Positions 36,232-45,554 of a DNA stretch of 64,000 nucleotides are shown here, in pieces. Location of the stretch: positions 1-64,000 of the forward strand of contig NZ_FMYB01000010.1 of NCBI RefSeq assembly GCF_900104155.1. Direction: 5' to 3'. The DNA comes from Butyrivibrio sp. INlla16 (GTDB taxonomy: Bacteria > Bacillota > Clostridia > Lachnospirales > Lachnospiraceae). The stretch's first letter is position 1, and every line of letters begins with the position of its first letter. The notes beneath the pieces were generated by a model. The model was not told the DNA's origin, made no database searches, and saw nothing but the letters and a program-made list of their open reading frames with translations. The translations under genes were made by a program, and so were the position numbers.

Positions 36232-36294
36232 ATAGCATATATGAATTTTAATCTTGTTGCTTACGCATCATCGATTAAAATTCATATATGCTAT
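36232..36294. repeat. Perfect 22-bp inverted repeat in the gltB leader
   Basis: Arms at 36232-36253 and 36273-36294 are perfectly complementary (from ATAGCATATATG inward to TTTTAATC), separated by a 19-base loop. The palindrome lies 43 bp before the gltB start. No U-run follows on the minus strand, so it is not a plain terminator. It may be an operator, an mRNA hairpin or the trace of a small mobile element. Confidence 0.85.
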
Positions 36295-36352
36295 ACACTC
36301 ACCACTAGGTTATTGATAAAAATCTAATAGCATTTTCAAGTAGTTTTTTATT

Positions 36353-36392
36353 ACAAGGCTCACAAGAATAAAGTTTATTCAAGGAGCCTTGT
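36353..36392. repeat. Inverted repeat downstream of glnN
   Basis: ACAAGGCTC (36353-36361) and GAGCCTTGT (36384-36392) pair, with the inner TTGAATAAA/TTTATTC part extending the stem. It starts 15 bp after the glnN stop. On the minus strand it is followed by AATAAAAAA, not U, so it would not act as a classic terminator; processing or mRNA stabilisation are alternatives. Confidence 0.7.
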
Positions 36393-36406
36393 TAAGTTAG
36401 TACTTT

Positions 36407-38515
36407 TTATCTAAGTGAGAAAAGCATCTGTCCGTAAGTCGGGTAGCTAAGATACTTATCAGGGATAAGGGCTTCAGCTTCATCAGCATACTTACGAAGT
36501 TCATCCATATCTGAAAGAATTGTCTGCTGATAGTAAGCTGCCTGCTCAAGAAGATCTTCCTTCTCTTCAGCCTTCTTTGTATCAGCCTCAAGTGTTGCAA
36601 GTGCCTTGCACATTCCTGTGGATGCCTCATCGATTGTCTTGAGGACTCCTGTCTCAAGAACTGCGCTTCCGTCTCCGAGAAGGCTCTTCTTCTGAGCGAT
36701 TTCTTTTCCGAGATCCTTCTGATAAGAAACAATACCTTCTGTCAGATCCTTTCTTACCATCTCCTGCATTGTAAGTGCTTCGATGTGAACTGACTTTGAG
36801 TAGTTCTCAAGGAGGATGTCATATCTTGAATAAATCTCTTCCTTAGTGAAGATGCCGTGCTTTGTGAAAAGTTCAACTGACTCATCACTGATCCAGTAAG
36901 GCATTGCATCGGGAAGTGACTTAAGGTTTGCAAGACCTCTCTTTGCTGCTTCCTTAACCCACTCGTCTGTGTAGCCGTTTCCGTTAAAGAGAATTCTCTT
37001 GTGAGCTGCAAGTGTTTCCTTAAGGACTTCTCTTATCTTCTCCTTAAGTTCGTCTCCGCTGTAAGCTGAAAGCTTCTCATAGAGCTTAGCTACTTCTTCA
37101 GCAACTGCTGTGTTAAGAACGATGTTAGCATTTGCTACTGAAACTGAGGAACCGGGCATACGGAACTCAAACTTGTTTCCTGTGAATGCGAAAGGTGAGG
37201 TTCTGTTTCTGTCTGTGTTATCCTTTGTGAAATGAGGAAGAACCTTTGCTCCCATTGCCATCTGAACCTTACCCTGGCTCTCATATGCTTTTCCTTCTTC
37301 AACTGCACTGAGAACCTGTGCAAGCTCATCACCTACGAAAATTGAGATAATTGCCGGAGGTGCCTCGTTGCCGCCAAGTCTGTGGTCGTTTCCTGCAGAT
37401 GCAACGGAAAGTCGAAGGATCGGTGCATATTCATCAACAGCTGAAATAACAGCCATCAGGAACAGAAGGAAAGGAATGTTCTCTCCGGGATTCTTTCCGG
37501 GATCAAGAAGGTTCATTCCGGTGTCAGTGCAAACTGACCAGTTGTTGTGCTTACCTGAACCATTGATTCCTTCAAAGGGCTTCTCATGTAAGAGGCATGC
37601 ATAGTTGTGCTTATCGGCAACTTTTTTCATAACCTCCATTGTAAGCTGGTTGTGATCAACAGCAATGTTAGCTGTCTCAAATACGGGAGCCATCTCATGC
37701 TGAGAAGGAGCTACCTCGTTGTGCTTTGTCTTTGCGGGAATACCAAGCTTCCAAAGCTCTTCATCAAGGTCATGCATGTATGCGGATACCTTGGGCTTGA
37801 TAACTCCAAAGTAGTGATCCTCCATCTCCTGACCTTTTGTTGCCGGTGCACCGATCAGTGTACGGCCGGTGAAAAGAAGGTCCTTTCTCTTTTTGTAGAA
37901 GTCTTTATCAATTAAGAAGTACTCCTGCTCAGAGCCGATTGTGGTGTTTACGCGCTTTACATCCTCATACCCCAGGAGGTGGAGCAGTTTAACAGCTTCC
38001 TTGGACAGAGCTTCCATTGACCTAAGAAGGGGTGTCTTCTTGTCAAGAGCTTCTCCGCCGTAAGAGCAGAATGCTGTCGGAATGTAAAGAGAACCATCTT
38101 TTATGAAGGCGGGAGATGAAGGATCCCATGCTGTATAGCCACGTGCTTCAAAGGTTGCACGAAGACCACCTGAAGGAAAACTTGATGCATCAGGTTCACC
38201 CTTTACGAGTTCTTTTCCTGAAAACTCCATGAGAACTCCGCCATTATCGGTGGGTGAAATAAAGCTGTCATGCTTTTCGGCTGTAAGGCCTGTCATAGGC
38301 TGAAACCAATGTGTGAAATGTGTTGCACCGTTCTCAATAGCCCACTCCTTCATGACAGCTGCTACTGTATTAGCAACATCAAGTTCGAGATGAGAACCCA
38401 TCTCTATTGTCTTATGTACTGCCTTGTAAATGTCTTTGGGAAGACGTTCCCTCATGATCTTATCGTTAAAAACAAGACATCCAAATTCTTCTGTAAGTTT
38501 ACTTGCTTCTATCAT
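36407..38515 (-). CDS. glnN: Glutamine synthetase, type III
   Basis: ATP-dependent condensation of ammonia with glutamate. At 702 residues it is a GSIII, much longer than GSI (~450). Family marks are [19 protein letters not shown] near the start, [51 protein letters not shown] and [14 protein letters not shown] forms are typical of Bacteroidetes, cyanobacteria and some Clostridia. It is 19 bp downstream of asnB and upstream of gltB, so the cluster holds ammonium uptake, glutamine and asparagine synthesis and GOGAT together. No GlnR-type binding site was recognised. Confidence 0.95.
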   Translation of the reverse strand: MIEASKLTEEFGCLVFNDKIMRERLPKDIYKAVHKTIEMGSHLELDVANTVAAVMKEWAIENGATHFTHWFQPMTGLTAEKHDSFISPTDNGGVLMEFSGKELVKGEPDASSFPSGGLRATFEARGYTAWDPSSPAFIKDGSLYIPTAFCSYGGEALDKKTPLLRSMEALSKEAVKLLHLLGYEDVKRVNTTIGSEQEYFLIDKDFYKKRKDLLFTGRTLIGAPATKGQEMEDHYFGVIKPKVSAYMHDLDEELWKLGIPAKTKHNEVAPSQHEMAPVFETANIAVDHNQLTMEVMKKVADKHNYACLLHEKPFEGINGSGKHNNWSVCTDTGMNLLDPGKNPGENIPFLLFLMAVISAVDEYAPILRLSVASAGNDHRLGGNEAPPAIISIFVGDELAQVLSAVEEGKAYESQGKVQMAMGAKVLPHFTKDNTDRNRTSPFAFTGNKFEFRMPGSSVSVANANIVLNTAVAEEVAKLYEKLSAYSGDELKEKIREVLKETLAAHKRILFNGNGYTDEWVKEAAKRGLANLKSLPDAMPYWISDESVELFTKHGIFTKEEIYSRYDILLENYSKSVHIEALTMQEMVRKDLTEGIVSYQKDLGKEIAQKKSLLGDGSAVLETGVLKTIDEASTGMCKALATLEADTKKAEEKEDLLEQAAYYQQTILSDMDELRKYADEAEALIPDKYLSYPTYGQMLFSLR

Positions 38516-38534
38516 TACCGTTTCCTCCTTTTAT

Positions 38535-40118
38535 TTACTTTCCTGATGCTCCATAGTTTGATAACACACGGGCTGACGGGTCGTTTACGTCACATCCCTT
38601 CCAGCTCTTGTTGGGCATCCAGAAATCTATAACCATATCCGACTGGCTCGGATAGTATTTTTCAAATAATTCTCTGTAAAGAAGAGATTCCTTAGTGAAA
38701 GGTGTTGCATGTGTGTATTTCTTTCTCTTCTCTTCAAATTCCTCATCCGTATAATGAGCTTCTGCATATTCCATGAGGTCATCTCGAAGTGAATGTCCGA
38801 CCGCATCTGAGAATGCAGCTTTCTCTCTCATGAGGATTGAATGAGGAATAAACTTGTCAGGCTCAAAGGCTTTCCTTAATAAGTACTTACCCATTCCGTA
38901 AGTATTGAGTTTCTTCTCGGGATCAATGCTCATTACATAATCCACGAAGTCCAGATCTCCGAAAGGAACTCTTGCTTCCAGTGAGTTAACACTTATGCAT
39001 CTGTCAGCTCGAAGTACATCGTACATATGAAGTTCGCGTATTCTCTTTTTCGCTTCCTCCTGGAAGGCTTCGGCACTTGGTGCAAAGTCTGTGTACTTAT
39101 ATCCAAAAAGTTCATCCGAAATTTCTCCGGTCAGAACAACCTTAATATCGGTGTTTTCATGGATCCATTTGCAAAGAAGATACATTCCTATTGATGCTCT
39201 GATTGTTGTTATGTCGTAGGTTCCAAGAGCCTTTACAACAGGCTCGAGTGCATCCAGAACATCCTGTTTACTGATAATCACTTCGTGGTGATTGCTGTGG
39301 ATGTAATCTGCAACCTCTCTTGCATACTTAAGGTCTATAGCATCTATATCCATTCCGATTGCAAAGGTCTCTATCGGTTTGTCCTGAAGACTTGCGGCCA
39401 CTCCGCAAACCAGAGATGAATCCAGACCTCCTGAAAGAAGGAATCCAACAGGAGCGTCTGCATCCAGTCTCTTCTTTATTCCATTTAAAAGCTTGTCATG
39501 AATGTTTTTAGTAATTGTCTCTAGGTTGTCGGTTCTAATTTCCTTAACCTCGGTCATGTCTCTGTAAGAAATGAACTTGCCGTCCTCGTAATAATGTCCG
39601 GGCGGGAAAGGTGATATTTTTTTACAAACACCTGTGAGGTTCTTAGGTTCAGAGGCAAACAGTATGTACCCATCCTCATCATATCCGTAGTAAAGAGGTC
39701 TGATTCCTATCGGATCCCTCGCTGCGATAAACTTTCTCTTTTCATCATCGTAGATGACCATCGCAAACTCTGCGTCGAGAAGTGAAAACATTTTGGTTCC
39801 AAGCTTCTCATAAAGCGGAAGAATGATCTCACAATCGCTGTCACTCTGAAAGGTATAACCCATTGATTTCAGATATGACTTAAGGGCTTTGAATCCGTAA
39901 AGCTCTCCGTTGCAAATAACAGCATTTCCGTTCAGTTCAAAGGGCTGCATTCCTTTGCAATTCAGTCCCATGATCGCCAGGCGATTAAACCCGAGCCATC
40001 CGCCCTTTACCTTTAGTGTCCTGAATTTGTCAGGCCCTCTGGATGCTGTCCTTTGCAGCATTTCCTCAAAGAAATCCTTACTGATTTCTTCCCTTGTATA
40101 TGTGAGTATTGCGCACAT
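38535..40118 (-). CDS. asnB: Asparagine synthetase (glutamine-hydrolysing)
   Basis: Makes asparagine from aspartate, glutamine and ATP. The glutaminase nucleophile is Cys2 (MCAILTY) with RGPDKFRT and ICNGELYGF loops following. The synthetase domain has the PP-loop SGGLDSS, TFAIGMD and LTGEISDELFGYKY. At 527 residues it is of E. coli AsnB length. It lies 28 bp after the amt-PII gene and 19 bp before glnN in the same direction. With ansA at 18 kb the window encodes both synthesis and degradation of asparagine. Confidence 0.94.
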   Translation of the reverse strand: MCAILTYTREEISKDFFEEMLQRTASRGPDKFRTLKVKGGWLGFNRLAIMGLNCKGMQPFELNGNAVICNGELYGFKALKSYLKSMGYTFQSDSDCEIILPLYEKLGTKMFSLLDAEFAMVIYDDEKRKFIAARDPIGIRPLYYGYDEDGYILFASEPKNLTGVCKKISPFPPGHYYEDGKFISYRDMTEVKEIRTDNLETITKNIHDKLLNGIKKRLDADAPVGFLLSGGLDSSLVCGVAASLQDKPIETFAIGMDIDAIDLKYAREVADYIHSNHHEVIISKQDVLDALEPVVKALGTYDITTIRASIGMYLLCKWIHENTDIKVVLTGEISDELFGYKYTDFAPSAEAFQEEAKKRIRELHMYDVLRADRCISVNSLEARVPFGDLDFVDYVMSIDPEKKLNTYGMGKYLLRKAFEPDKFIPHSILMREKAAFSDAVGHSLRDDLMEYAEAHYTDEEFEEKRKKYTHATPFTKESLLYRELFEKYYPSQSDMVIDFWMPNKSWKGCDVNDPSARVLSNYGASGK

Positions 40119-40146
40119 ATCTGTTGTTCCTCCTGGTTACATATAT

Positions 40147-41916
40147 TTATTCAGCATCTGCAAGTGCAAGTACGCCTTCCTCGCCGGTGCGAATCTTAAC
40201 TACGTTATCGATGCTGTAAACGAAGATCTTACCATCACCGATTTTTCCTGTATAAAGAGTTCTCTTAGCTGCCTCAATAACATCCTCTACAGGAATCTTG
40301 CTGACAACAACTTCCAGCTTAATCTTGGGAAGAAGTGTCACATCCATCTCAACTCCGCGGTACTTCTGACCTGAGCCCTTCTGTACCCCGCATCCCATAA
40401 CCTGAGTAACTGTCATTCCGGTTACACCAAGTTCGTTCATTGCCTTACGAAGCTTGTCGTATCTTGAAAGCTTTGTAACAATTACTACCTTATGAATAGC
40501 AGAATCTGATTTAACAGGACCTGTTACAACAGGAACTGATGCATTCTTCTGGAACTCTGTAGCCTTGTCATATTCATCAACACCAAGGTCTGTATTCTCA
40601 TTGACACTCATGTTAAGAGTATTGGAGATATCCATAAGTGCGAATCCTGAATATGCAGATGCAAGACCGTGCTCGGTTGCATCAAGACCTGTGATTTCCT
40701 CTTCCTCACTAACTCTGAGGCCAAGGATTGCTTTAATAGCTACGAATGTGATTGTGATTGTTACTGCTGTCCATGCTGCAACTGCTGCAAATCCTACAAA
40801 CTGAATACCAAGGAGTTTGAAGCCGCCGCCATAGAAGAGACCTGTCATCTCATTTCCTGCTGCATCAGCAATGCTGTAACCGGGTGCTGCGTTTGTTGCA
40901 AAAAGTCCAACTGCAAGTGTTCCCCAGATGCCGTTTAAGCAGTGAACTGCTACGGCACCAACCGGATCATCAACGTGAAGCTTATAATCAAGGAACCATA
41001 CACCGAAGCAAACAAGAAGTCCTGCTACTATACCGATTACGATTGCACCAAAAGCATCTGTTACATCGCAGGGAGCTGTGATTGCTACAAGTCCTGCAAG
41101 TGAAGCATTGAGACACATTGAAACATCGGGCTTACCATACCTCAGCCATGTGAAAATCATGCATGTTACTGTTGCAAGTGCAGGTGCTATTGTTGTTGTT
41201 ACAAATACGCTTCCAAGCTGTTCTACTGTAGTACATGCTGCTCCGTTGAATCCATACCAGCCAAGCCAGAGAATGAAAACACCAAGAGCTGCTGCTGTAA
41301 GATTATGTCCGGGAAAAGCGTTTACCTTAACAACTTCTCCTCTTGCATTTCTCTCGAACTTTCCAATGCGAGGTCCGAGGAATGCTGCACCGATCAGGGC
41401 TGAGATACCACCAACCATGTGGATACATGTGGATCCTGCAAAATCGTGGAATCCAATCTGTGCAAGGAAACCGCCGCCCCATGTCCAGTGAGCTTCAATA
41501 GGATAAATGATTGCTGAGATAACTGCTGAGTATACACAGTAGGAAATGAACTTTGTTCTCTCAGCCATGGATCCTGAAACGATCGTTGCTGTTGTTGCAC
41601 AGAACACTAAGTTAAATACGAAATTGGACCAGTCGAAATTTGCATAACTTGTAAAAATATCAAATCCCGGTCTTCCGATGATTCCCATCATGTCCTCACC
41701 AAGGAGTAATCCAAAACCGATGAGAATAAATACTACAGTACCGATACAGAAATCCATCAGGTTTTTCATAATGATGTTTCCTGTATTCTTTGCTCTTGTA
41801 AAACCTGCCTCACACATTGCAAAGCCTGCCTGCATCCAGAATACAAGAGCTGCTCCGATCAAAAACCAAACTCCGAAAACACTCGAATCAATTGCACTTA
41901 AAATTTCTTCACTCAT
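40147..41916 (-). CDS. amt: Ammonium transporter fused to a P-II signal protein domain
   Basis: A 589-residue fusion. Residues 1-425 are an Amt channel with eleven expected membrane segments, the twin-histidine positions H168 (CIHMVGG) and H325 (VAVHCLNG) and the periplasmic entry motif GFNGAA. After a linker (about 425-470) follows a complete P-II/GlnK domain (475-585): KVVIVTKLSRYDKLRKAM, MGCGVQKGSGQKYRG with the T-loop tyrosine at Y519, and GDGKIFVYSIDNVVKIRTGE. Free GlnK blocks Amt channels by inserting its T-loop; here it is tethered. No separate glnB/glnK gene lies next to it. A structured leader precedes the gene. Ammonium uptake with built-in control is the expected role. Confidence 0.95.
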   Translation of the reverse strand: MSEEILSAIDSSVFGVWFLIGAALVFWMQAGFAMCEAGFTRAKNTGNIIMKNLMDFCIGTVVFILIGFGLLLGEDMMGIIGRPGFDIFTSYANFDWSNFVFNLVFCATTATIVSGSMAERTKFISYCVYSAVISAIIYPIEAHWTWGGGFLAQIGFHDFAGSTCIHMVGGISALIGAAFLGPRIGKFERNARGEVVKVNAFPGHNLTAAALGVFILWLGWYGFNGAACTTVEQLGSVFVTTTIAPALATVTCMIFTWLRYGKPDVSMCLNASLAGLVAITAPCDVTDAFGAIVIGIVAGLLVCFGVWFLDYKLHVDDPVGAVAVHCLNGIWGTLAVGLFATNAAPGYSIADAAGNEMTGLFYGGGFKLLGIQFVGFAAVAAWTAVTITITFVAIKAILGLRVSEEEEITGLDATEHGLASAYSGFALMDISNTLNMSVNENTDLGVDEYDKATEFQKNASVPVVTGPVKSDSAIHKVVIVTKLSRYDKLRKAMNELGVTGMTVTQVMGCGVQKGSGQKYRGVEMDVTLLPKIKLEVVVSKIPVEDVIEAAKRTLYTGKIGDGKIFVYSIDNVVKIRTGEEGVLALADAE

Positions 41917-41959
41917 AACCTGCTCCTCCGATTCCTAAATTAGTCGGGATAATAAAATT

Positions 41960-42010
41960 GGCGGTGCGCAGGGAGACTGCTCATACAGTCTGATGCCCCA
42001 TTGCACCGCC
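41960..42010 (-). promoter_or_regulatory. Structured leader hairpin of the amt transcript
   Basis: Minus strand: GGCGGTGC pairs with GCACCGCC, enclosing AGACTG/CAGTCT with a 6-base loop and GGG/CCC between them. AATTTTATT follows, a weak U-run, 45 bases before the amt start codon. It could be an attenuator that ends transcription, or a protein-binding RNA element. No known riboswitch consensus was recognised. The rest of 41917-42251 holds only this and the flotillin terminator. Confidence 0.6.
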
Positions 42011-42118
42011 TAATAAATCATTTGTAGAACTTCCGGTCAAAACAATGCCCGGTGATTACTTATGAATACATGTATACAATTGTGAGTACACATTCTCCGG
42101 AGTGTATTCAAAAAGATA

Positions 42119-42155
42119 AGAAAAAGCGCCTTAGAGTGTTAACTCTAAGACGCCC
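42119..42155 (-). terminator. Flotillin gene terminator
   Basis: Minus strand GGGCGTCTTAGAGT pairs with ACTCTAAGGCGC around TAAC, followed by TTTTTCTT. It lies about 95 bp past the flotillin stop codon. Confidence 0.85.
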
Positions 42156-42251
42156 TTGTCTTTTATAGTTTGTGATTTTACGCTTATGAAACAGATGTGT
42201 CAAGATACTTTTTTAACTTTTTTTCAAATTAAAAATCTTGATCTTTTTTAC

Positions 42252-43787
42252 TTATTCAGTAACTGTATTCTCTGCTTCAACGCTCACATTCACACCGTTG
42301 CCGGTGAGGTTGATGTTCTTGTTTACCTTAGCATCATAGGTTCCGGCTCTCATGATCTCAGTGAAATCAACACCGGTAGCTTCTGACATGGTATCAAACA
42401 CCTGCTTCATAACGATAGGCATGTTGCCTGAAATCTGGCTTGCACCGTTTGTTCCATCGCCTGTTCCGTATATATTGATCTTGTCGATCTGTGAAAGAGG
42501 CTTTGCAATCTCGGCAGCCATCTGAGGCATGATCTTGATCATCATCTCAGCCATAGCAGCTCCGTTGTACTTCTTGTACGCTTCTGCCTTTTTCTCCATT
42601 GCTTCAGCTTCCGCAAGACCTTTAGCCTTGATAGCTTCCGCCTCGGCACGACCCTTGGCTTCAATACCTGCAGCCTCGGCATCGTACTTAGCTTTGATAC
42701 CTGCTGCTTCCTGCTCTGCTGCGAATTTCTGTGCCTCAGCCTGTGCTCTCCTTGCATCAGCCTCACGCTCCTGCTCATACTTATCAGCATCGGCTTTCTT
42801 CTGACGTTTTACAAGCTCTGCCTCAGCGGCCTTCTCAGCCTGGTACTTTTCAGCATCGGCCTTTTTCTCAATCTCAGCTGCAAGTTCCTGCTGCTTTACA
42901 GCAACTTCCTTCTGCTTAAGTTCAGCCTCGCGCTCTGCCTTTGCAATCTGGGCATTAACGGTGTTGGTCTGAATTGTCTTTTCCTGTTCCTGTCTCTGAA
43001 TCTCGTATGCGGCATCGGCTTTAGCCATTGCAGCATCGGTTTCCAGTTTCAGTTCTGCCTGCTTCATAGCAAGGTCACGCTGCTTCTGTGCAATCTCAAG
43101 ATCAGCTGCAATTCTTGCATCATTGGCTTCCTTGTCAGCTTTTGCTTTTTCAACTGCAACTTCCTTCTCAGCCTGAGCCTTAGCTACAGCTGCGTCCTTC
43201 TTGATCTTGGAGGTGTTATCCATACCAAGGTCATTGATGAGACCGTTTTCATCGGTTACGTTCTGAATGTTGCAGGACAAAATCTCGATACCGAGTTTAC
43301 TCATGTCCTTTGAAGCCTTCTCCATAACCTGATCTGAGAAGCTGTCTCTGTCGGTATTGATTGCCTTAAGAGCAAGTGTACCGATGATCTCACGCATGTT
43401 ACCCTGAAGGGAATCCTGAAGATCAAGTGTGATCTGCTCGGGATTCTTGTTGAGGAAGTTCTTGGCAGCAAGCTGAATCGCTTCGGGAGTAGTACCGATT
43501 CTTACCTTTGCGACAGCGTCAACATTAACATTGATGAAGTCATTGGTAGGAACGGACTGCTCTGTTTTGATGTCAACAGTCATCTGCCCAAGATACAATC
43601 TGTCGACCCTCTCAAAGAAGGGGATCTTGATACCTGCGCGTCCAATGAGGATACGAGGAACCTTTCTCATACCGGATATAATGTATGCTCTGTCCGGAGG
43701 TGCCTTAACATATCCGGCTGCAATAATGATAATAGAAATGATAATGATTGCGGCAATTACGATTGCCATTGTTAATGATGTAGTCAT
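42252..43787 (-). CDS. floT: Flotillin-family SPFH membrane scaffold protein
   Basis: A 511-residue flotillin. An N-terminal membrane-inserting hydrophobic segment (about 7-25) is followed by an SPFH/PHB domain (KAPPDRAYIISGMRKVPRIL, VPTNDFINVNVDAVAKV) and then a long Ala/Glu/Lys/Gln-rich coiled coil (about 200-410) typical of the oligomerisation domain of flotillins, ending in KAYKKYNGAAMAEMMIKIMP. Flotillins assemble membrane microdomains and help place membrane proteins. The gene stands alone, between amt and sortase B, with its own terminator. An NfeD-like partner gene, often adjacent in Bacillus, is absent. Confidence 0.93.
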   Translation of the reverse strand: MTTSLTMAIVIAAIIIISIIIIAAGYVKAPPDRAYIISGMRKVPRILIGRAGIKIPFFERVDRLYLGQMTVDIKTEQSVPTNDFINVNVDAVAKVRIGTTPEAIQLAAKNFLNKNPEQITLDLQDSLQGNMREIIGTLALKAINTDRDSFSDQVMEKASKDMSKLGIEILSCNIQNVTDENGLINDLGMDNTSKIKKDAAVAKAQAEKEVAVEKAKADKEANDARIAADLEIAQKQRDLAMKQAELKLETDAAMAKADAAYEIQRQEQEKTIQTNTVNAQIAKAEREAELKQKEVAVKQQELAAEIEKKADAEKYQAEKAAEAELVKRQKKADADKYEQEREADARRAQAEAQKFAAEQEAAGIKAKYDAEAAGIEAKGRAEAEAIKAKGLAEAEAMEKKAEAYKKYNGAAMAEMMIKIMPQMAAEIAKPLSQIDKINIYGTGDGTNGASQISGNMPIVMKQVFDTMSEATGVDFTEIMRAGTYDAKVNKNINLTGNGVNVSVEAENTVTE

Positions 43788-43931
43788 AACGCCCTTCCTT
43801 TCTCTTAAACACTTTTGTTTCAGTGATTTAATTGTAATCTACGTAAAGTCGTGAATACATATCGGTTTTGGAGCCTTTAAATATTGTATTTTTCTGTTTT
43901 GGAAAAAATAATCGCTAACGATATTACGTCG

Positions 43932-44762
43932 CTACTGCCTGTCAAAGGAAGCGACCTTTACAGTGTGAACAACGAACCTGTTTCCACTGCCCGACTGGCC
44001 GGAACAGGTCGACAATGTAAGAAGTGAAGGATGTTCCGAAAAATCGATATTTCCGGAGATTTCCTTCATAGAACAGTTTTTAACATAATTTACAAAATCT
44101 TCGTATTCACTCTCGTTCTTAACTTCCGTGTAGCTGTAAGAGCCCACGGTTGTAGCATAGTATGAGAATACTTTGTACTTATATATCTTATCCTCCGTAT
44201 AAATATAAACATACGGATTTTCCGCAAGGATATCCTTGTCCTTGTTTTTATAAATAGTTTTAAGAGAACCGAACATCGATCCGTTTCTCATGTTATGACC
44301 AAATAAGAAGTCACTGAGGCCGCAAAAATCAGCATCAGAATCAACATCCATAAAAATGCAGCCTGCTTTATTAGGTGTTCCTTCAAAGGTCTTATGAAGA
44401 TACTGGTCGATTGACTGTTCCTTTACCACAGGATAGTTAATTGTGGAAATGGCAGGGAAATAGAGCCATCCTATGAAATCGGAATTGATGCCCTTTAATG
44501 CCTCAAAATTGATATCGAGCCTAGGATATGTCTCCTCAGATTCCTCGTCGATTTTCTCGAAAAGTTCGGAATTATCATCTTTTACAATGACATATTGATC
44601 AGCAATGTTATCGTATTCCGAAGTCGCGACAGAATACTCCTTCTGATCAAAATATATCATGACTCCCTCATATATAATGACCCCAAGAAGAATGAGTATG
44701 AGCACTATTCTTAAAATGCTCCAAAATGAATTTGTTTTTTTCTCTGTGTTTGTATTTTCCAT
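43932..44762 (-). CDS. srtB: Class B sortase
   Basis: A 276-residue membrane-anchored transpeptidase that attaches secreted proteins to the cell wall. A single N-terminal transmembrane segment (about 15-37) orients the enzyme outward. The active site is visible: H156 in FGHNM, C253 in LTLSTC and R262 in GNRFVV. Spacing and the DINFEALKGINSDFIGWLYF start are class B. No LPxTG/NPxTN-type substrate is encoded beside it. Divergent from the rhomboid gene across 117 bp. Confidence 0.93.
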   Translation of the reverse strand: MENTNTEKKTNSFWSILRIVLILILLGVIIYEGVMIYFDQKEYSVATSEYDNIADQYVIVKDDNSELFEKIDEESEETYPRLDINFEALKGINSDFIGWLYFPAISTINYPVVKEQSIDQYLHKTFEGTPNKAGCIFMDVDSDADFCGLSDFLFGHNMRNGSMFGSLKTIYKNKDKDILAENPYVYIYTEDKIYKYKVFSYYATTVGSYSYTEVKNESEYEDFVNYVKNCSMKEISGNIDFSEHPSLLTLSTCSGQSGSGNRFVVHTVKVASFDRQ

Positions 44763-44879
44763 AATATCAATATTTTATACGAACAAAGGGTATTAGAAAA
44801 GAGATTTCTTTGACAGCCGACATGCTGTATAATTAGCCTTTGAGGGGAATCTTTAGAAAGCTTTAGAGGAATATGGATT

Positions 44880-45554
44880 ATGAATAAAATCAAAGAAGCC
44901 CCGTCCGATAACAATATTTATCGTCCGGTTTTCAAAAAGACAAGAGGTCAGATTTATAGGACAGCTTATGTAACGATAGCTCTTGTAATTATAAACGTTC
45001 TTGTTTATCTTGCATCTAACAGCATCGCACCGAATTTCTATGATGATCTGATATTGGATCCCGCCGCATTTTTTTACACGGATAAAATAGAATGGTATAG
45101 ACTGATTACGGCAACCTTTATGCACGCAGACGTTGATCACATCTTCGGAAATATGCTGTGCCTGGTTGCAATCGGCGCATTACTTGAAAACTATATGGGA
45201 CACGGTCTTTATTTCATTATGTATTTTTTAGCCGGTATTGCAGGTAATGTTCTCACACTGGCCTACAATATTACTTTTGACGATTTCTTTGGTTCCCTTG
45301 GCGCGAGCGGATGCACCATGGGTTTATCAGGTTTTATGGTGGTATGGCTAATCGTAAACAGAGATCAGCTTGTTAAGGAAGAAAACATGCTGATAAATAT
45401 TCTGCTGTTTGGTTTACTGATTGTCTATGAATGCTTCTTCCAGAAGGATGCCAATACCGTAGCACACCTTGGCGGTTGCATTATTGGTGTCATTTTTGGA
45501 ATCGTAAATATAATCGTCTTCCACAACAGCAAAGAAATGGAAGGATTACTTTAA
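44880..45554 (+). CDS. Rhomboid family intramembrane serine protease
   Basis: A 224-residue membrane protein with about six helices. The catalytic dyad is S143 in LGASGCTMG and H196 in VAHLGGC; N91 in the HIFGN motif stabilises the oxyanion. Rhomboids cleave membrane helices within the bilayer, but the substrate here cannot be read from sequence. The N-terminal ~25 residues are a basic cytoplasmic tail. It is divergent from srtB; its stop overlaps the end of the convergent SGNH gene by 4 bp. Confidence 0.9.
   Translation: MNKIKEAPSDNNIYRPVFKKTRGQIYRTAYVTIALVIINVLVYLASNSIAPNFYDDLILDPAAFFYTDKIEWYRLITATFMHADVDHIFGNMLCLVAIGALLENYMGHGLYFIMYFLAGIAGNVLTLAYNITFDDFFGSLGASGCTMGLSGFMVVWLIVNRDQLVKEENMLINILLFGLLIVYECFFQKDANTVAHLGGCIIGVIFGIVNIIVFHNSKEMEGLL

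Noticed and set aside
42529..42919. Open frames antisense to the flotillin coiled coil, rich in Ala/Ser
   Set aside because: Low-complexity Glu/Ala/Lys coding yields long complementary frames; no start signals.
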